In this document: positions 1-6,581 of the stretch, piece after piece
How the letters are laid out: each line of letters begins with the position of its first letter
Numbering within the stretch: the first letter of the stretch is position 1
Source: Desulfofustis sp.
GTDB taxonomy: Bacteria > Desulfobacterota > Desulfobulbia > Desulfobulbales > Desulfocapsaceae
Direction: 5' to 3'
Length of the DNA: 8,141 bases
Assembly: GCA_030145365.1 (NCBI GenBank)
Contig: JAQYVS010000139.1
Location: 1-8,141, forward strand
Program-made: the position numbers and the translations under genes
Notes under the pieces: model-generated
What the model was told of the DNA's origin: nothing
Databases searched by the model: none
The model's input: the letters and a program-made list of their open reading frames with translations, nothing else

Positions 1-490
1 TTCGAATTAAACGACCGAAAGTAACGTCTCGTAGTTTTAATATCTCTTTATCTCTGCTTAATAGAATTCTATTGCTCCCTGATCCGGATTCAGCAATTTC
101 TCGTTTGCTTGGCTGATGATCAAACTCGAGGACAGCCTCCGTATCAAAGCCCGCCATACGTAACAGTCGGGCAAGTTTTCCCACATTGATATCAACCAGA
201 AATCGATACGTGCTTAACGGTGTTGGCCGAAGGGTAGTGGCCTTGGTTGGCAAAGACTTGACTGAATTGGAATAGATATCATACGCTTCACCGCTTACTG
301 CAATATACTCAAAGCCCAGTTGCACATCGCTGGTCGTAATGGAGCCGACTTCGGTATGGGGAACTCCCAGGGATTCAATGATATCTTTTATCGAGGTTCT
401 TCTGTTCAGCAGGTAGCAAATGGTTTGTCTGGCTCTTTCCGATGGTTTGAGTATTTGCTTGATATCTCCGTGAAACCGAAGACGGATCAT
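1..490 (-). CDS. Ub-Mut7C protein: ubiquitin-like domain plus Mut7-C RNase-like domain (3' end cut by window edge)
   Basis: The visible 163 residues start MIRLRFHGDIKQIL. Residues 1-75 resemble the Ub-Mut7C (beta-grasp) domain, with the family-typical VPHTEV at 43-48. Residues 95-163 match the start of the Mut7-C domain, a PIN-like fold: FLVDINVGKLARLLR (97-111), GFDT (114-117) and ILLSRD (142-147). The acidic residues D100 and D147 are probably catalytic or metal-binding. The usual C-terminal zinc ribbon would lie beyond the left edge. Mut7-C proteins are predicted RNases; the bacterial two-domain form has no well-defined substrate. ATG at 490 fits the domain start. An in-frame ATG at 508 would add six residues, and neither has a good Shine-Dalgarno, although GGTGAG lies 3 nt before 490. 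The gene follows rubrerythrin on the same strand, with a strong stem-loop between them. The family call is firm; the start is uncertain. Confidence 0.85.
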   Translation of the reverse strand, partial: MIRLRFHGDIKQILKPSERARQTICYLLNRRTSIKDIIESLGVPHTEVGSITTSDVQLGFEYIAVSGEAYDIYSNSVKSLPTKATTLRPTPLSTYRFLVDINVGKLARLLRMAGFDTEAVLEFDHQPSKREIAESGSGSNRILLSRDKEILKLRDVTFGRLIR

Positions 491-541
491 CGTCTCACCA
501 GCACACATCAGGGACAGACCGGGAATAAGGAGGCGGGAGGT

Positions 542-581
542 TTTGGTGTATCGGGAGAATAAATCTCCTCGATACACCAAA
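542..581 (-). other. Strong stem-loop between rubrerythrin and the Ub-Mut7C gene
   Basis: Positions 542-558 pair with 564-581 over 17 base pairs with a single bulged T (569) and a 5-nt loop (559-563). In the direction of transcription it begins 15 nt after the rubrerythrin stop. There is no T-run after the stem on either strand (AACCTCCC on the minus side, GAATGGGGG on the plus side), so it is not a classical intrinsic terminator. It could be a Rho-assisted terminator, an attenuator that lowers expression of the downstream gene, or a 3'-end stabiliser for rubrerythrin mRNA. The pairing is seen directly; the role is inferred. Confidence 0.7.
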
Positions 582-595
582 GAATGGGGGAGCTG

Positions 596-1096
596 TCAGG
601 CAATCGTTGTGAAAACCTTTTCAAGAGCTCCGCAGACTGGACATTTCTCTGTAGGTTTGCCCAACTCGATATAGCCGCATATAGGACAGAGATAAAAGTC
701 GCTTACATCCAGATCGACCCCGTTCTTGACTGCTTCCAGAGCCTTGGTGTAAATGTCCGCATGAACTTTTTCTGCTTCCAGGGCAAAACGGAACATGGTT
801 TTTGCCTGATGGCCGTCTTCAACAGCAAGTTCAGCCATTGGCGGATACATTTCAGTATATTCGTAGGTTTCACCATTGATTGCTGCCTGCAGGTTATCCG
901 CCGTCGAAGCGATTGCCTCAAGTGCTTTGAGGTGGCCTTCCGCATGAATTTTTTCGGCTTCAGCGGTGGTTTTGAAGAGTTTGGCGATATTTGCAAAGCC
1001 TTCCCGGTCGGCCTTTTTTGCAAATGCACTGTATTTCTGGTAGGCCTGGCTTTCTCCTGCGAATGCATCATTTAAATTGTCAGTTGTTGTGACCAT
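596..1096 (-). CDS. rbr: Rubrerythrin
   Basis: This 166-residue protein has the full rubrerythrin plan: a diiron four-helix bundle, then a rubredoxin-like FeS4 domain. Rubrerythrins reduce hydrogen peroxide to water in the cytoplasm of anaerobes, taking electrons from rubredoxin or NAD(P)H-linked partners. Likely diiron ligands are E15, the ExxH pair E48/H51, E79 and E82, and a second ExxH pair E109/H112. The FeS4 knuckles are C137-P-I-C140 and C152-P-V-C155. The length fits the short form with a C-terminal rubredoxin domain. ATG 1096 is preceded by AAGGAG (1109-1104) with 7 nt spacing, which makes the start secure. A sigma70-like promoter lies just upstream. It is transcribed away from the GGT-like gene and toward Ub-Mut7C. 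Confidence 0.96.
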   Translation of the reverse strand: MVTTTDNLNDAFAGESQAYQKYSAFAKKADREGFANIAKLFKTTAEAEKIHAEGHLKALEAIASTADNLQAAINGETYEYTEMYPPMAELAVEDGHQAKTMFRFALEAEKVHADIYTKALEAVKNGVDLDVSDFYLCPICGYIELGKPTEKCPVCGALEKVFTTIA

Positions 1097-1124
1097 TGGG
1101 ATTCTCCTTTTGTTCTGTGTTATG

Positions 1125-1153
1125 ATTGTAGGGAATTGTTTAAAATCTGTAAC
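1125..1153 (-). promoter_or_regulatory. Candidate sigma70 promoter for rubrerythrin
   Basis: On the minus strand a -35-like GTTACA (1153-1148) is followed after exactly 17 nt by a -10-like TACAAT (1130-1125), which matches TATAAT at five of six bases. It would give a short 5' UTR of about 20-30 nt ending in the strong AAGGAG site. I see no clear PerR or Fur box. The match is by eye only. Confidence 0.45.
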
Positions 1154-1204
1154 TCCTATAACGAGGCAACTATACCCGAAGAAAATCGGCTTGCCAAAAA
1201 GATA

Positions 1205-1233
1205 TTTACGGTACAGTTAATTTATCCTTTAAT
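1205..1233 (+). promoter_or_regulatory. Candidate promoter for the GGT-like gene and downstream genes
   Basis: TTTACG (1205-1210), a 17-nt spacer and TTTAAT (1228-1233) give a fair sigma70-like match, with the -10 matching at five of six bases. It lies about 70 nt before the ATG at 1302. An alternative -35, TTGACC at 1233-1238, has only a poor -10 (CTAGGT) behind it. Confidence 0.3.
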
Positions 1234-1291
1234 TGACCGATCGTCGAACATCATGCTAGGTGTGGATGGGGTTTCATCGGGTCAACACATT

Positions 1292-1296
1292 GAGAG
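1292..1296 (+). promoter_or_regulatory. Ribosome binding site that decides the GGT-like start
   Basis: GAGAG lies 5 nt before ATG 1302. The earlier in-frame GTG at 1260 has no purine-rich site before it, and the 14 extra residues it would add do not resemble the family's usual N-terminus. I therefore chose 1302. Confidence 0.55.
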
Positions 1297-1301
1297 TACT
1301 T

Positions 1302-2882
1302 ATGCACGGATGGACATTTCCTTATCGTTCCCAGCGTATGGCAGTTTTTGCTGAAAATGCAGTGGCAACGTCCCAGCCATTGGCAGCTCAGGCGGGACTG
1401 AGAATGCTGCTGGATGGCGGCAACGCAGTGGATGCGGCCTTGGCGGCAGCGATAACACTTACCGTGGTTGAGCCAACCAGCAACGGTATCGGCAGCGATG
1501 CCTTTGCGCTGATCTGGGACGGGTCCGAGCTGCACGGCATCAATGGTTCGGGAAGATCTCCGTCGGCATGGTCGCCGGAACGATTCAGTGATTATGATGT
1601 GATGCCCCAGCTTGGCTGGGATACGGTTACCGTACCTGGTGCGGTTTCCGTCTGGGCTGAGTTATCAAAACGATTCGGTGTGCTGGAGTTCACAAAATTA
1701 TTTCAACCGGCAGTTTATTATGCCAACAACGGATACGGGGTTTCACCGATCACCGCTCAGAAGTGGCGCGAGTCAGCCCCCAGTTTTTTTGATTTCCCTG
1801 ATTTCTGCGCAACCTTTCTTCCCGGCGGCAAACCACCCCAGGCCGGAGATCTCTTTAAATCTAGGGAGATGGCGGAGACGCTTAAAGAAATTGGAGCAAG
1901 TTACGGAGAATCGTTTTATCGCGGCAGGCTGGCTGAGAAAATAGCCGGTTGCGCTCAATCCCAGGGCGGGCTTCTAACATTTGATGATTTGTCTGAGCAT
2001 AAACCGCTCTGGGTGGAACCTATTTCCTGCAATTATCGAGGCAACGAGGTTCATCAGATACCGCCCAACAGCCAGGGCCTTGGCGTTCTGCAATGTCTTG
2101 GTATCCTGAATCAATTTGATCTGAGTGGGTATCCTGTAGATTCGGCGGATTCCGTTCATCTGCAGGTTGAAGCAATGAAGCTGAGTTTCAGTGACATCTT
2201 TCGTCATCTGGCGGATCCTGAAGCAATGAGCATTGAACAGCAAAACTTGATTGATTCCAGGTACCTTGCCAAACGGGCTTCTTTAATCGATATGGACAGC
2301 GCCCGTTTTCCCCAAAGCGGTTTTGCCACAGAACCGGGAACTGTATATTTGAGCACAGCCGATTCAAGCGGGATGATGGTGTCTTTTATCCAGTCAAATT
2401 ATCACGGCTTCGGTTCTGGAATAGTTGTGCCGGAAACCGGAATCAGCATGCATAACCGGGGGTGCGGTTTTACTCTGGAAAAAGGCCATCCGAATCAGGT
2501 TGGCGGAAATAAGCGGCCATTTCACACGATTATACCCGGTTTTGTAACCAAGGATGGAAACCCGGTTTTGAGTTTTGGGGTGATGGGGGCGCACATGCAG
2601 GCTCAAGGGCAGGTACAGATGATAACGCGGTTATTTGACTACCACCAGAACCCTCAGACCGCATCTGATGCCCCTCGCTGGCATGTTGCGCCAAACGGAA
2701 TACTGTCCTTGGAAAATGGTGTGTCGCCTGCAGTTGTCAATGAATTAAAGGATCGCGGTCATACGGTGCTGGTTGATGACCCGCAAAGCCTATTCGGTGG
2801 TGCGCAGCTCATTCAGCGTATTGTCGGCGGGTATATCTGCGGCTCCGATCATCGTAAAGACGGTCTGGCCGTGGGATTTTGA
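1302..2882 (+). CDS. Gamma-glutamyltransferase-like Ntn hydrolase (YwrD-type, cytoplasmic)
   Basis: This 526-residue protein belongs to the gamma-glutamyltranspeptidase (GGT) family, which cleaves itself at a conserved Thr and uses that Thr to hydrolyse or transfer gamma-glutamyl groups. The N-terminal motif GGNAVDAA is at 39-46. The predicted nucleophile is T347, in P-G-T-V-Y-L-S-T-A-D; cleavage before it would give subunits of about 346 and 180 residues. HNRG (384-387), KRPFHTIIP (404-412) and MGAHMQAQGQ (428-437) mark the GGT-like branch. Classical glutathione-hydrolysing GGTs have Ser-Ser-Met-Ser-Pro where KRPFHTIIP stands, so glutathione is not assured as substrate. There is no signal peptide, unlike periplasmic GGT of E. 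coli. The gene stops 30 nt before mnmH, so the two are probably co-transcribed. Family confidence is high; substrate is unknown. Confidence 0.9.
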   Translation: MHGWTFPYRSQRMAVFAENAVATSQPLAAQAGLRMLLDGGNAVDAALAAAITLTVVEPTSNGIGSDAFALIWDGSELHGINGSGRSPSAWSPERFSDYDVMPQLGWDTVTVPGAVSVWAELSKRFGVLEFTKLFQPAVYYANNGYGVSPITAQKWRESAPSFFDFPDFCATFLPGGKPPQAGDLFKSREMAETLKEIGASYGESFYRGRLAEKIAGCAQSQGGLLTFDDLSEHKPLWVEPISCNYRGNEVHQIPPNSQGLGVLQCLGILNQFDLSGYPVDSADSVHLQVEAMKLSFSDIFRHLADPEAMSIEQQNLIDSRYLAKRASLIDMDSARFPQSGFATEPGTVYLSTADSSGMMVSFIQSNYHGFGSGIVVPETGISMHNRGCGFTLEKGHPNQVGGNKRPFHTIIPGFVTKDGNPVLSFGVMGAHMQAQGQVQMITRLFDYHQNPQTASDAPRWHVAPNGILSLENGVSPAVVNELKDRGHTVLVDDPQSLFGGAQLIQRIVGGYICGSDHRKDGLAVGF

Positions 2883-2912
2883 AAGATACTTTACAGGGGA
2901 AGTTAGGGGTAC

Positions 2913-4016
2913 ATGTTTACGGATCAGCTTGTAAATGATTTTACTGAGATCATCGTTGAAGAACGCGCCCTGATAGATGTCAGGTCGCCGTCCGAGTTTG
3001 CTGCCGGCTCGATTACCGGAGCAGTCAATCTCCCGCTGCTGACTGATGAACAGCGTCATCTGGTTGGAATCTATTATAAGGAAGAAGGTGAGGAGGCGGC
3101 GATTACACTCGGCCATCGACTTGTGACGGGAACCAAAAAGGATCAACTGATCAAAGCCTGGTGTGCGTACCTGAAAACAAATCCCCAGGCTGTTGTTTTT
3201 TGTTCACGGGGTGGATTGCGATCAAAGATTGTCGCCCAGTGGGTTTTTGAGGCAAGCGGAAAGCGTGTGAACCGGCTTCATGGCGGTTACAAAGCTCTTA
3301 GAACCTATCTCCTAGGTTGTCTGGAACCATCGGCCATTTCTTCCATTCCGATAATTGTCGGTGGAAGAACCGGGTCCGGCAAAACCGAATTGCTGAAGAC
3401 TTTTGCAAACAGTATTGATCTTGAATCGATAGCCAACCATCGCGGATCTTCATTCGGGCGATTCACTACTCCACAGCCGGGCCAGGCGGATTTTGAAAAC
3501 AGGCTGGCAACAGCTCTTGTCAAACACGATTCCAACAACTTTGCCCACCTGCTTTTGGAAGATGAAGGCAGGCATGTGGGAAAACGTTTTATACCCAGAC
3601 AACTCGCGCAATATTTTGCAGACGCAGATTTTGTCGTTCTGGAGACTGAGTTTGAAGAGCGTGTTGTAAATATCTACCAGGAGTATGTTGTATTGTCACA
3701 GGCGCAATACAGTAATGAGTCCGATTCCACCAGAGCCATGTGGCTGTGGTTTGCTGAGATGAATCAGAGTATGGAACGTATCGGCAAACGGCTCGGCCCG
3801 AAACTCCTCGACCAGATAAAAGCTCTGTTGGAATCTGGATGTTATCATCAGGAAAAAAACGGAGATCAGGAGGCCCATAAGCATTGGATACGTCTTTTGC
3901 TGCGTCACTACTATGATCCAATGTATGACTATCAACTTGAGAAAAAGCAACGACCACCGGTATTGACGGGGAACCAGGGCATCATCAGGCAATATCTGAA
4001 ATCCATAGGGCTGTGA
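2913..4016 (+). CDS. mnmH: tRNA 2-selenouridine synthase
   Basis: This 367-residue protein (also called SelU or YbbB) replaces sulfur with selenium in 2-thiouridine at the wobble position of tRNA-Lys, -Glu and -Gln, using selenophosphate and passing through a geranylated intermediate. The N-terminal rhodanese domain (about 1-135) has LIDVRSPSEF at 20-29 and the active-site loop CSRGGLRS, with C97 at the same number as the essential Cys97 of E. coli. The C-terminal domain has a P-loop, GGRTGSGKT (150-158). Length is normal for the family and the ends look complete. AGGGG lies 3 nt before ATG 2913. It follows the GGT-like gene by 30 nt. The selenophosphate it needs would come from SelD, encoded about 1.5 kb downstream on the same strand. 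Confidence 0.96.
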   Translation: MFTDQLVNDFTEIIVEERALIDVRSPSEFAAGSITGAVNLPLLTDEQRHLVGIYYKEEGEEAAITLGHRLVTGTKKDQLIKAWCAYLKTNPQAVVFCSRGGLRSKIVAQWVFEASGKRVNRLHGGYKALRTYLLGCLEPSAISSIPIIVGGRTGSGKTELLKTFANSIDLESIANHRGSSFGRFTTPQPGQADFENRLATALVKHDSNNFAHLLLEDEGRHVGKRFIPRQLAQYFADADFVVLETEFEERVVNIYQEYVVLSQAQYSNESDSTRAMWLWFAEMNQSMERIGKRLGPKLLDQIKALLESGCYHQEKNGDQEAHKHWIRLLLRHYYDPMYDYQLEKKQRPPVLTGNQGIIRQYLKSIGL

Positions 4017-4095
4017 CCGAGCTGACAGAGAAGATAATGTACCCGATCTTTGAGGTGTTCAGGAAGATAAGAGTTTGGTAAATAAGCGCTTTCAC

Positions 4096-4121
4096 TTGTT
4101 GCGAAGATTTGTTGCGAAGAT
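4096..4121 (+). repeat. Perfect 13-bp tandem duplication
   Basis: TTGTTGCGAAGAT occurs twice head to tail (4096-4108 and 4109-4121), followed by a further TT. It sits in the 133-nt gap between mnmH and the acyltransferase gene, about 30 nt before the latter's ATG. Two copies alone suggest a slippage duplication. No terminator is visible in this gap. Confidence 0.85.
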
Positions 4122-4149
4122 TTATTAAACGGGGAAATCATCTGATTTT

Positions 4150-4728
4150 ATGCTGAAAAGAGGTGCTCAACTCATTTTGAAAACATTTGGCTGGAAGGCC
4201 GTGCAGGAGGCCCCGATCCCTCGCTCTGCAGTGATGATCGGGGCACCGCACACGTCCAATTGGGATTTTATCCTGGCTATGCTTGTTCTTGGAGCGACCG
4301 GAACCAAGGCTGCCTGGGTGGCCAAGCATACGCTGTTTCGATGGCCGATGGGCATGTTTTTCAGGATGATTGGCGGCATCCCGGTGGACCGTAGCTCCGG
4401 GACAGCTTTTTTAAAGCGGGTTATCGTATTGTTTGAACAGGACCCAAATCTGGTTCTGGCAATTGCCCCTGAAGGAACCAGGAGCAAAACCAGATATTGG
4501 AAAAAAGGTTTTTATATCATAGCTTTGAAAGCCAAGGTCCCGATTGTTCCGGCGTATGTTGATTATCCAAAGAAAACGGTCGGTTTGGGACCCGCTATTT
4601 TTCCAACCGGTGATCTGGAAGCTGATTTTCGAAACATTCAATCAGTGTACAAAGATAAGATCGGTAAATACCCCCAGAACCAGGGGGAAGTCCGGGTTAA
4701 GACGAATAAATCCAAGACTGAAAGCTGA
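4150..4728 (+). CDS. PlsC-like lysophospholipid acyltransferase family protein
   Basis: This 192-residue protein carries the four glycerolipid acyltransferase blocks in order: the catalytic HX4D motif in PHTSNWDF (H34, D39), substrate-binding GGIPVDR (75-81), APEGTRSK (106-113), and VPIVP (130-134). Such enzymes move an acyl chain from acyl-CoA or acyl-ACP to a lysolipid, classically 1-acyl-glycerol-3-phosphate, at the cytoplasmic membrane face. It is shorter than canonical PlsC (about 240 residues) and lacks an obvious N-terminal membrane segment, so it may act on another acceptor. A GGGGA (4131-4135) stands some 14 nt before the ATG, further than ideal. It lies 47 nt before ytoQ on the same strand. 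The family is firm; the acceptor and physiological role are not. Confidence 0.88.
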   Translation: MLKRGAQLILKTFGWKAVQEAPIPRSAVMIGAPHTSNWDFILAMLVLGATGTKAAWVAKHTLFRWPMGMFFRMIGGIPVDRSSGTAFLKRVIVLFEQDPNLVLAIAPEGTRSKTRYWKKGFYIIALKAKVPIVPAYVDYPKKTVGLGPAIFPTGDLEADFRNIQSVYKDKIGKYPQNQGEVRVKTNKSKTES

Positions 4729-4775
4729 TTGGAACCGATAGCAAATAGTACAAACCTAAAACAGAAGAGGAAGCA

Positions 4776-5216
4776 ATGAATTGGACAGTATATTTATCAG
4801 GAGAAATTCATACAGACTGGAGGCAGCAGATTATTGCCGGAGCTGAACGGGAAAATTTACCGGTGTCCTTCACCTCCGCGGTAACCGATCATGACGCCAG
4901 TGATGCGGCCGGGGATGTTCTTGGTGCAGAGAGCAATAATTACTGGCGGGACACAAAATCCTCCCGTGTAAATCAGATTCGGACTAAAACGCTGATCGAA
5001 AACAGTGATCTTGTGGTTGTGCGTTTCGGGGACAAATACAAGCAATGGAACGCAGCATTTGATGCCGGCTATTGTGCAGCTCTGAACATTCCTTATATTA
5101 CCCTCCATAATGATGATATCATCCACCCATTAAAAGAAGTCGACGGCTCGGCAATGGCCTGGGCTCAAACACCTGAGCAGGTTGTTGAGATTTTGAAGTA
5201 CGTGACCCGGGAGTAA
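4776..5216 (+). CDS. ytoQ: YtoQ family protein
   Basis: This 146-residue protein looks like Bacillus subtilis YtoQ along its whole length. Shared features are the start VYLSGEIHTDWR (5-16), a DHDASD-type segment (38-43), RTKTLIENSDLVVVRFGDKY (69-88) continuing into KQWNAAFDAGY (89-99), and a late HPLKE. The fold resembles nucleoside 2-deoxyribosyltransferases, and the conserved acidic and Asn residues would suit a nucleotide or sugar pocket, but I know of no assigned reaction. It looks cytoplasmic, with no signal or membrane segment. AGAGGA ends 5 nt before ATG 4776, so the start is good. Neighbours are an acyltransferase upstream and, after a 286-nt gap, selD; neither gives a clear functional hint. 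The symbol is given by resemblance to the B. subtilis protein. Confidence 0.85.
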   Translation: MNWTVYLSGEIHTDWRQQIIAGAERENLPVSFTSAVTDHDASDAAGDVLGAESNNYWRDTKSSRVNQIRTKTLIENSDLVVVRFGDKYKQWNAAFDAGYCAALNIPYITLHNDDIIHPLKEVDGSAMAWAQTPEQVVEILKYVTRE

Positions 5217-5502
5217 AGCTATCTGAAACCAGTCCTGCCCTGCACAAGGTATAAATGCCTTCTAATCGGCGAGATCCGGGGTGATTGGTTTCCTCTGGTG
5301 GATTACCTGAAAGAAACAGAAAGCGCAGTTCAGCCGTCTCGTTTTCAGTTGAAATTCAGATCGTTGCCGGTGGTTATCGGATATTGTTATTAATTATTGA
5401 TAATCCATAGGAAAATGCTGGTTGTCTGGTTGTTTCTGCTGTGTAATAGTTAAGGAAATCAGGCTGAAACAGCCCCTCTTTTCTGAACTAGAAAATAATG
5501 AG
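5217..5502 (+). other. Non-coding leader between ytoQ and selD
   Basis: I find no gene or RNA family here. The stretch 5375-5405 is AT-rich, with TTGCCG (5364-5369) and TATTAA (5388-5393) as a weak promoter candidate. GGCTG-AAA-CAGCC (5462-5474) can form a 5-bp hairpin. TTTTCT-GAACT-AGAAAA (5479-5495) can form a 6-bp hairpin ending 7 nt before the selD ATG. The selD frame stays open back to 5404, but without a better start codon. No clear ytoQ terminator is visible. Confidence 0.5.
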
Positions 5503-6564
5503 ATGTCTCTTCTGAAATTTTTTCAAAAACCAACACTGCAGAGTCTGTCAAAAACCTGCGGCTGAGCAGCCAAGGTCGACCCGGTCGGGCTCGGAACCTT
5601 ACTTGCCGGATTGCCGCAGTCAGACGATACGAATCTTCTGGTCGGCTATGAAACCAGTGATGACGCCGGAATTTACAAACTTTCCGACGATCTGGCTCTG
5701 GTCGCCACAGCTGATTTTATCACCCCGCCAGTTAATGATCCGTATCAATATGGGCAAATTGCCGCTGCCAACGCTTTGAGCGATGTCTATGCAATGGGCG
5801 GTACTCCCAAGATCTGTCTTAATTTACTCTGTTTTCCATCCACCAAACTGCCGCCGGAGGATCTGGAACAGATTATCGCCGGAGCATTAAACAAAATTAC
5901 TGAAGCCGGAGCCGTCCTGGCAGGGGGCCATTCGGTGGAAGATGATGAACCGAAGTTCGGTCTGTCAGTTGTTGGGCTGGTTCATCCCGACCGGTACTGG
6001 TCAAATGGCGGTGTTCAACCGGGAGATGCTCTGGTGTTGACCAAACCGCTGGGCAGCGGTGTTTTGTTCAATGCCAATTTGAAACGGTGGGTTTCCGACG
6101 CTGCGCTGAAATCCTGTGTCGATGCGCTCATCTGTTTAAACAAGGAAGCCGCAGCAGCGATGCAGTCCTTTGATATTCATGCGGCAACCGACGTCACCGG
6201 TTTCGGTTTAGGCGGTCATGCCCTTGAAATGGCAAAAGCGTCTGGAGCCGAGCTGCGTTTTTGGATGGATAAGCTGCCGATTTTTGATGAAGCCATTGCC
6301 ATGTACAAAAAGGGCATGAGTACCGGCGTCAATCATCATAATGAAAAGTTGATAAGCGATTATCTGGTGTTTGAGAACGACTATGCTCCGCATCAAAAAC
6401 AGATCATTTTCGATCCACAGACCAGCGGCGGTTTGCTGGTAGCCCTGCCAAAGGAACAGGCAGCGGAGTTGGTGGAAGTACTTAAAAAGATCCCGACCCC
6501 TGCCTCTGCAATAATCGGAGAAGTAGTCCGTGTAGATGGCTCGCCGCGCCTGTTTGTCGCTTAG
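5503..6564 (+). CDS. selD: Selenide, water dikinase, a selenoprotein (in-frame UGA = Sec)
   Basis: SelD makes selenophosphate from selenide and ATP, the selenium donor for Sec-tRNA and for MnmH. From ATG 5503 the frame is open through TGA 5563-5565 and on to TAG 6562-6564, giving 353 residues, the usual family size. The start reads LSKTCGUAAK, so U21 and K24 stand where E. coli has the catalytic C17 and K20. Metal/ATP aspartates D54, D71, D94 and D230 (in TDVTGFG) and GGHS (141-144) are present. Treating TGA as stop would push the start to TTG 5611 and lose the active site. A SECIS-like hairpin follows the UGA. ATG 5503 has a weak Shine-Dalgarno, so the exact start is less sure than the Sec reading. 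It lies on the same strand as mnmH and converges on the VKOR gene with a 17-nt gap. Confidence 0.93.
5563..5565 (+). other. Selenocysteine codon (UGA) of selD
   Basis: TGA falls in frame between TGC-GGC and GCA-GCC-AAG, giving Cys-Gly-Sec-Ala-Ala-Lys. This is the site where SelD enzymes carry either Cys or Sec. Homology continues on both sides without a frame change, which argues against a true stop. Decoding would need SelB, SelA and tRNA-Sec, none of which lies in this window. Confidence 0.92.
5572..5600 (+). promoter_or_regulatory. Bacterial SECIS-like hairpin of selD
   Basis: AAGGT (5572-5576) pairs with ACCTT (5596-5600), CGA (5577-5579) with TCG (5591-5593), and CCC (5580-5582) with GGG (5587-5589). 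That makes 11 base pairs, with bulges GA (5594-5595) and C (5590) on the 3' side and an apical loop GGTC (5583-5586). The loop begins 17 nt after the UGA. A G-rich loop of this kind (GGUC also occurs in the E. coli fdhF SECIS loop) at about this distance is what SelB recognises. The structure was read by eye and not folded by computer. Confidence 0.8.
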
Positions 6565-6581
6565 CCTGAAAACCTCGCCCG

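Noticed and set aside
584..1075. 163-residue open frame on the plus strand opposite rubrerythrin
   Set aside because: It lies entirely over a secure rubrerythrin gene, has no recognisable domain, and its composition looks like antisense codon shadow.
1165..1195. Possible operator: GGCAA...TTGCC with inner CCGA...TCGG between the divergent genes
   Set aside because: The arms are short and the internal loops uneven (6 nt against 1 nt), so I cannot tell it from chance.
1260..1301. Earlier GTG start of the GGT-like gene
   Set aside because: No Shine-Dalgarno precedes it, and the extra residues do not look like the family's N-terminus; ATG 1302 has GAGAG at 5 nt.
3589..3992. Two long minus-strand open frames inside mnmH
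   Set aside because: Both are covered by the conserved mnmH reading, have no good start site and show no family resemblance.
5611..6564. selD starting at TTG 5611
   Set aside because: This start removes the catalytic Sec/Cys and Lys region. The frame is open and homologous upstream through TGA 5563 to ATG 5503.
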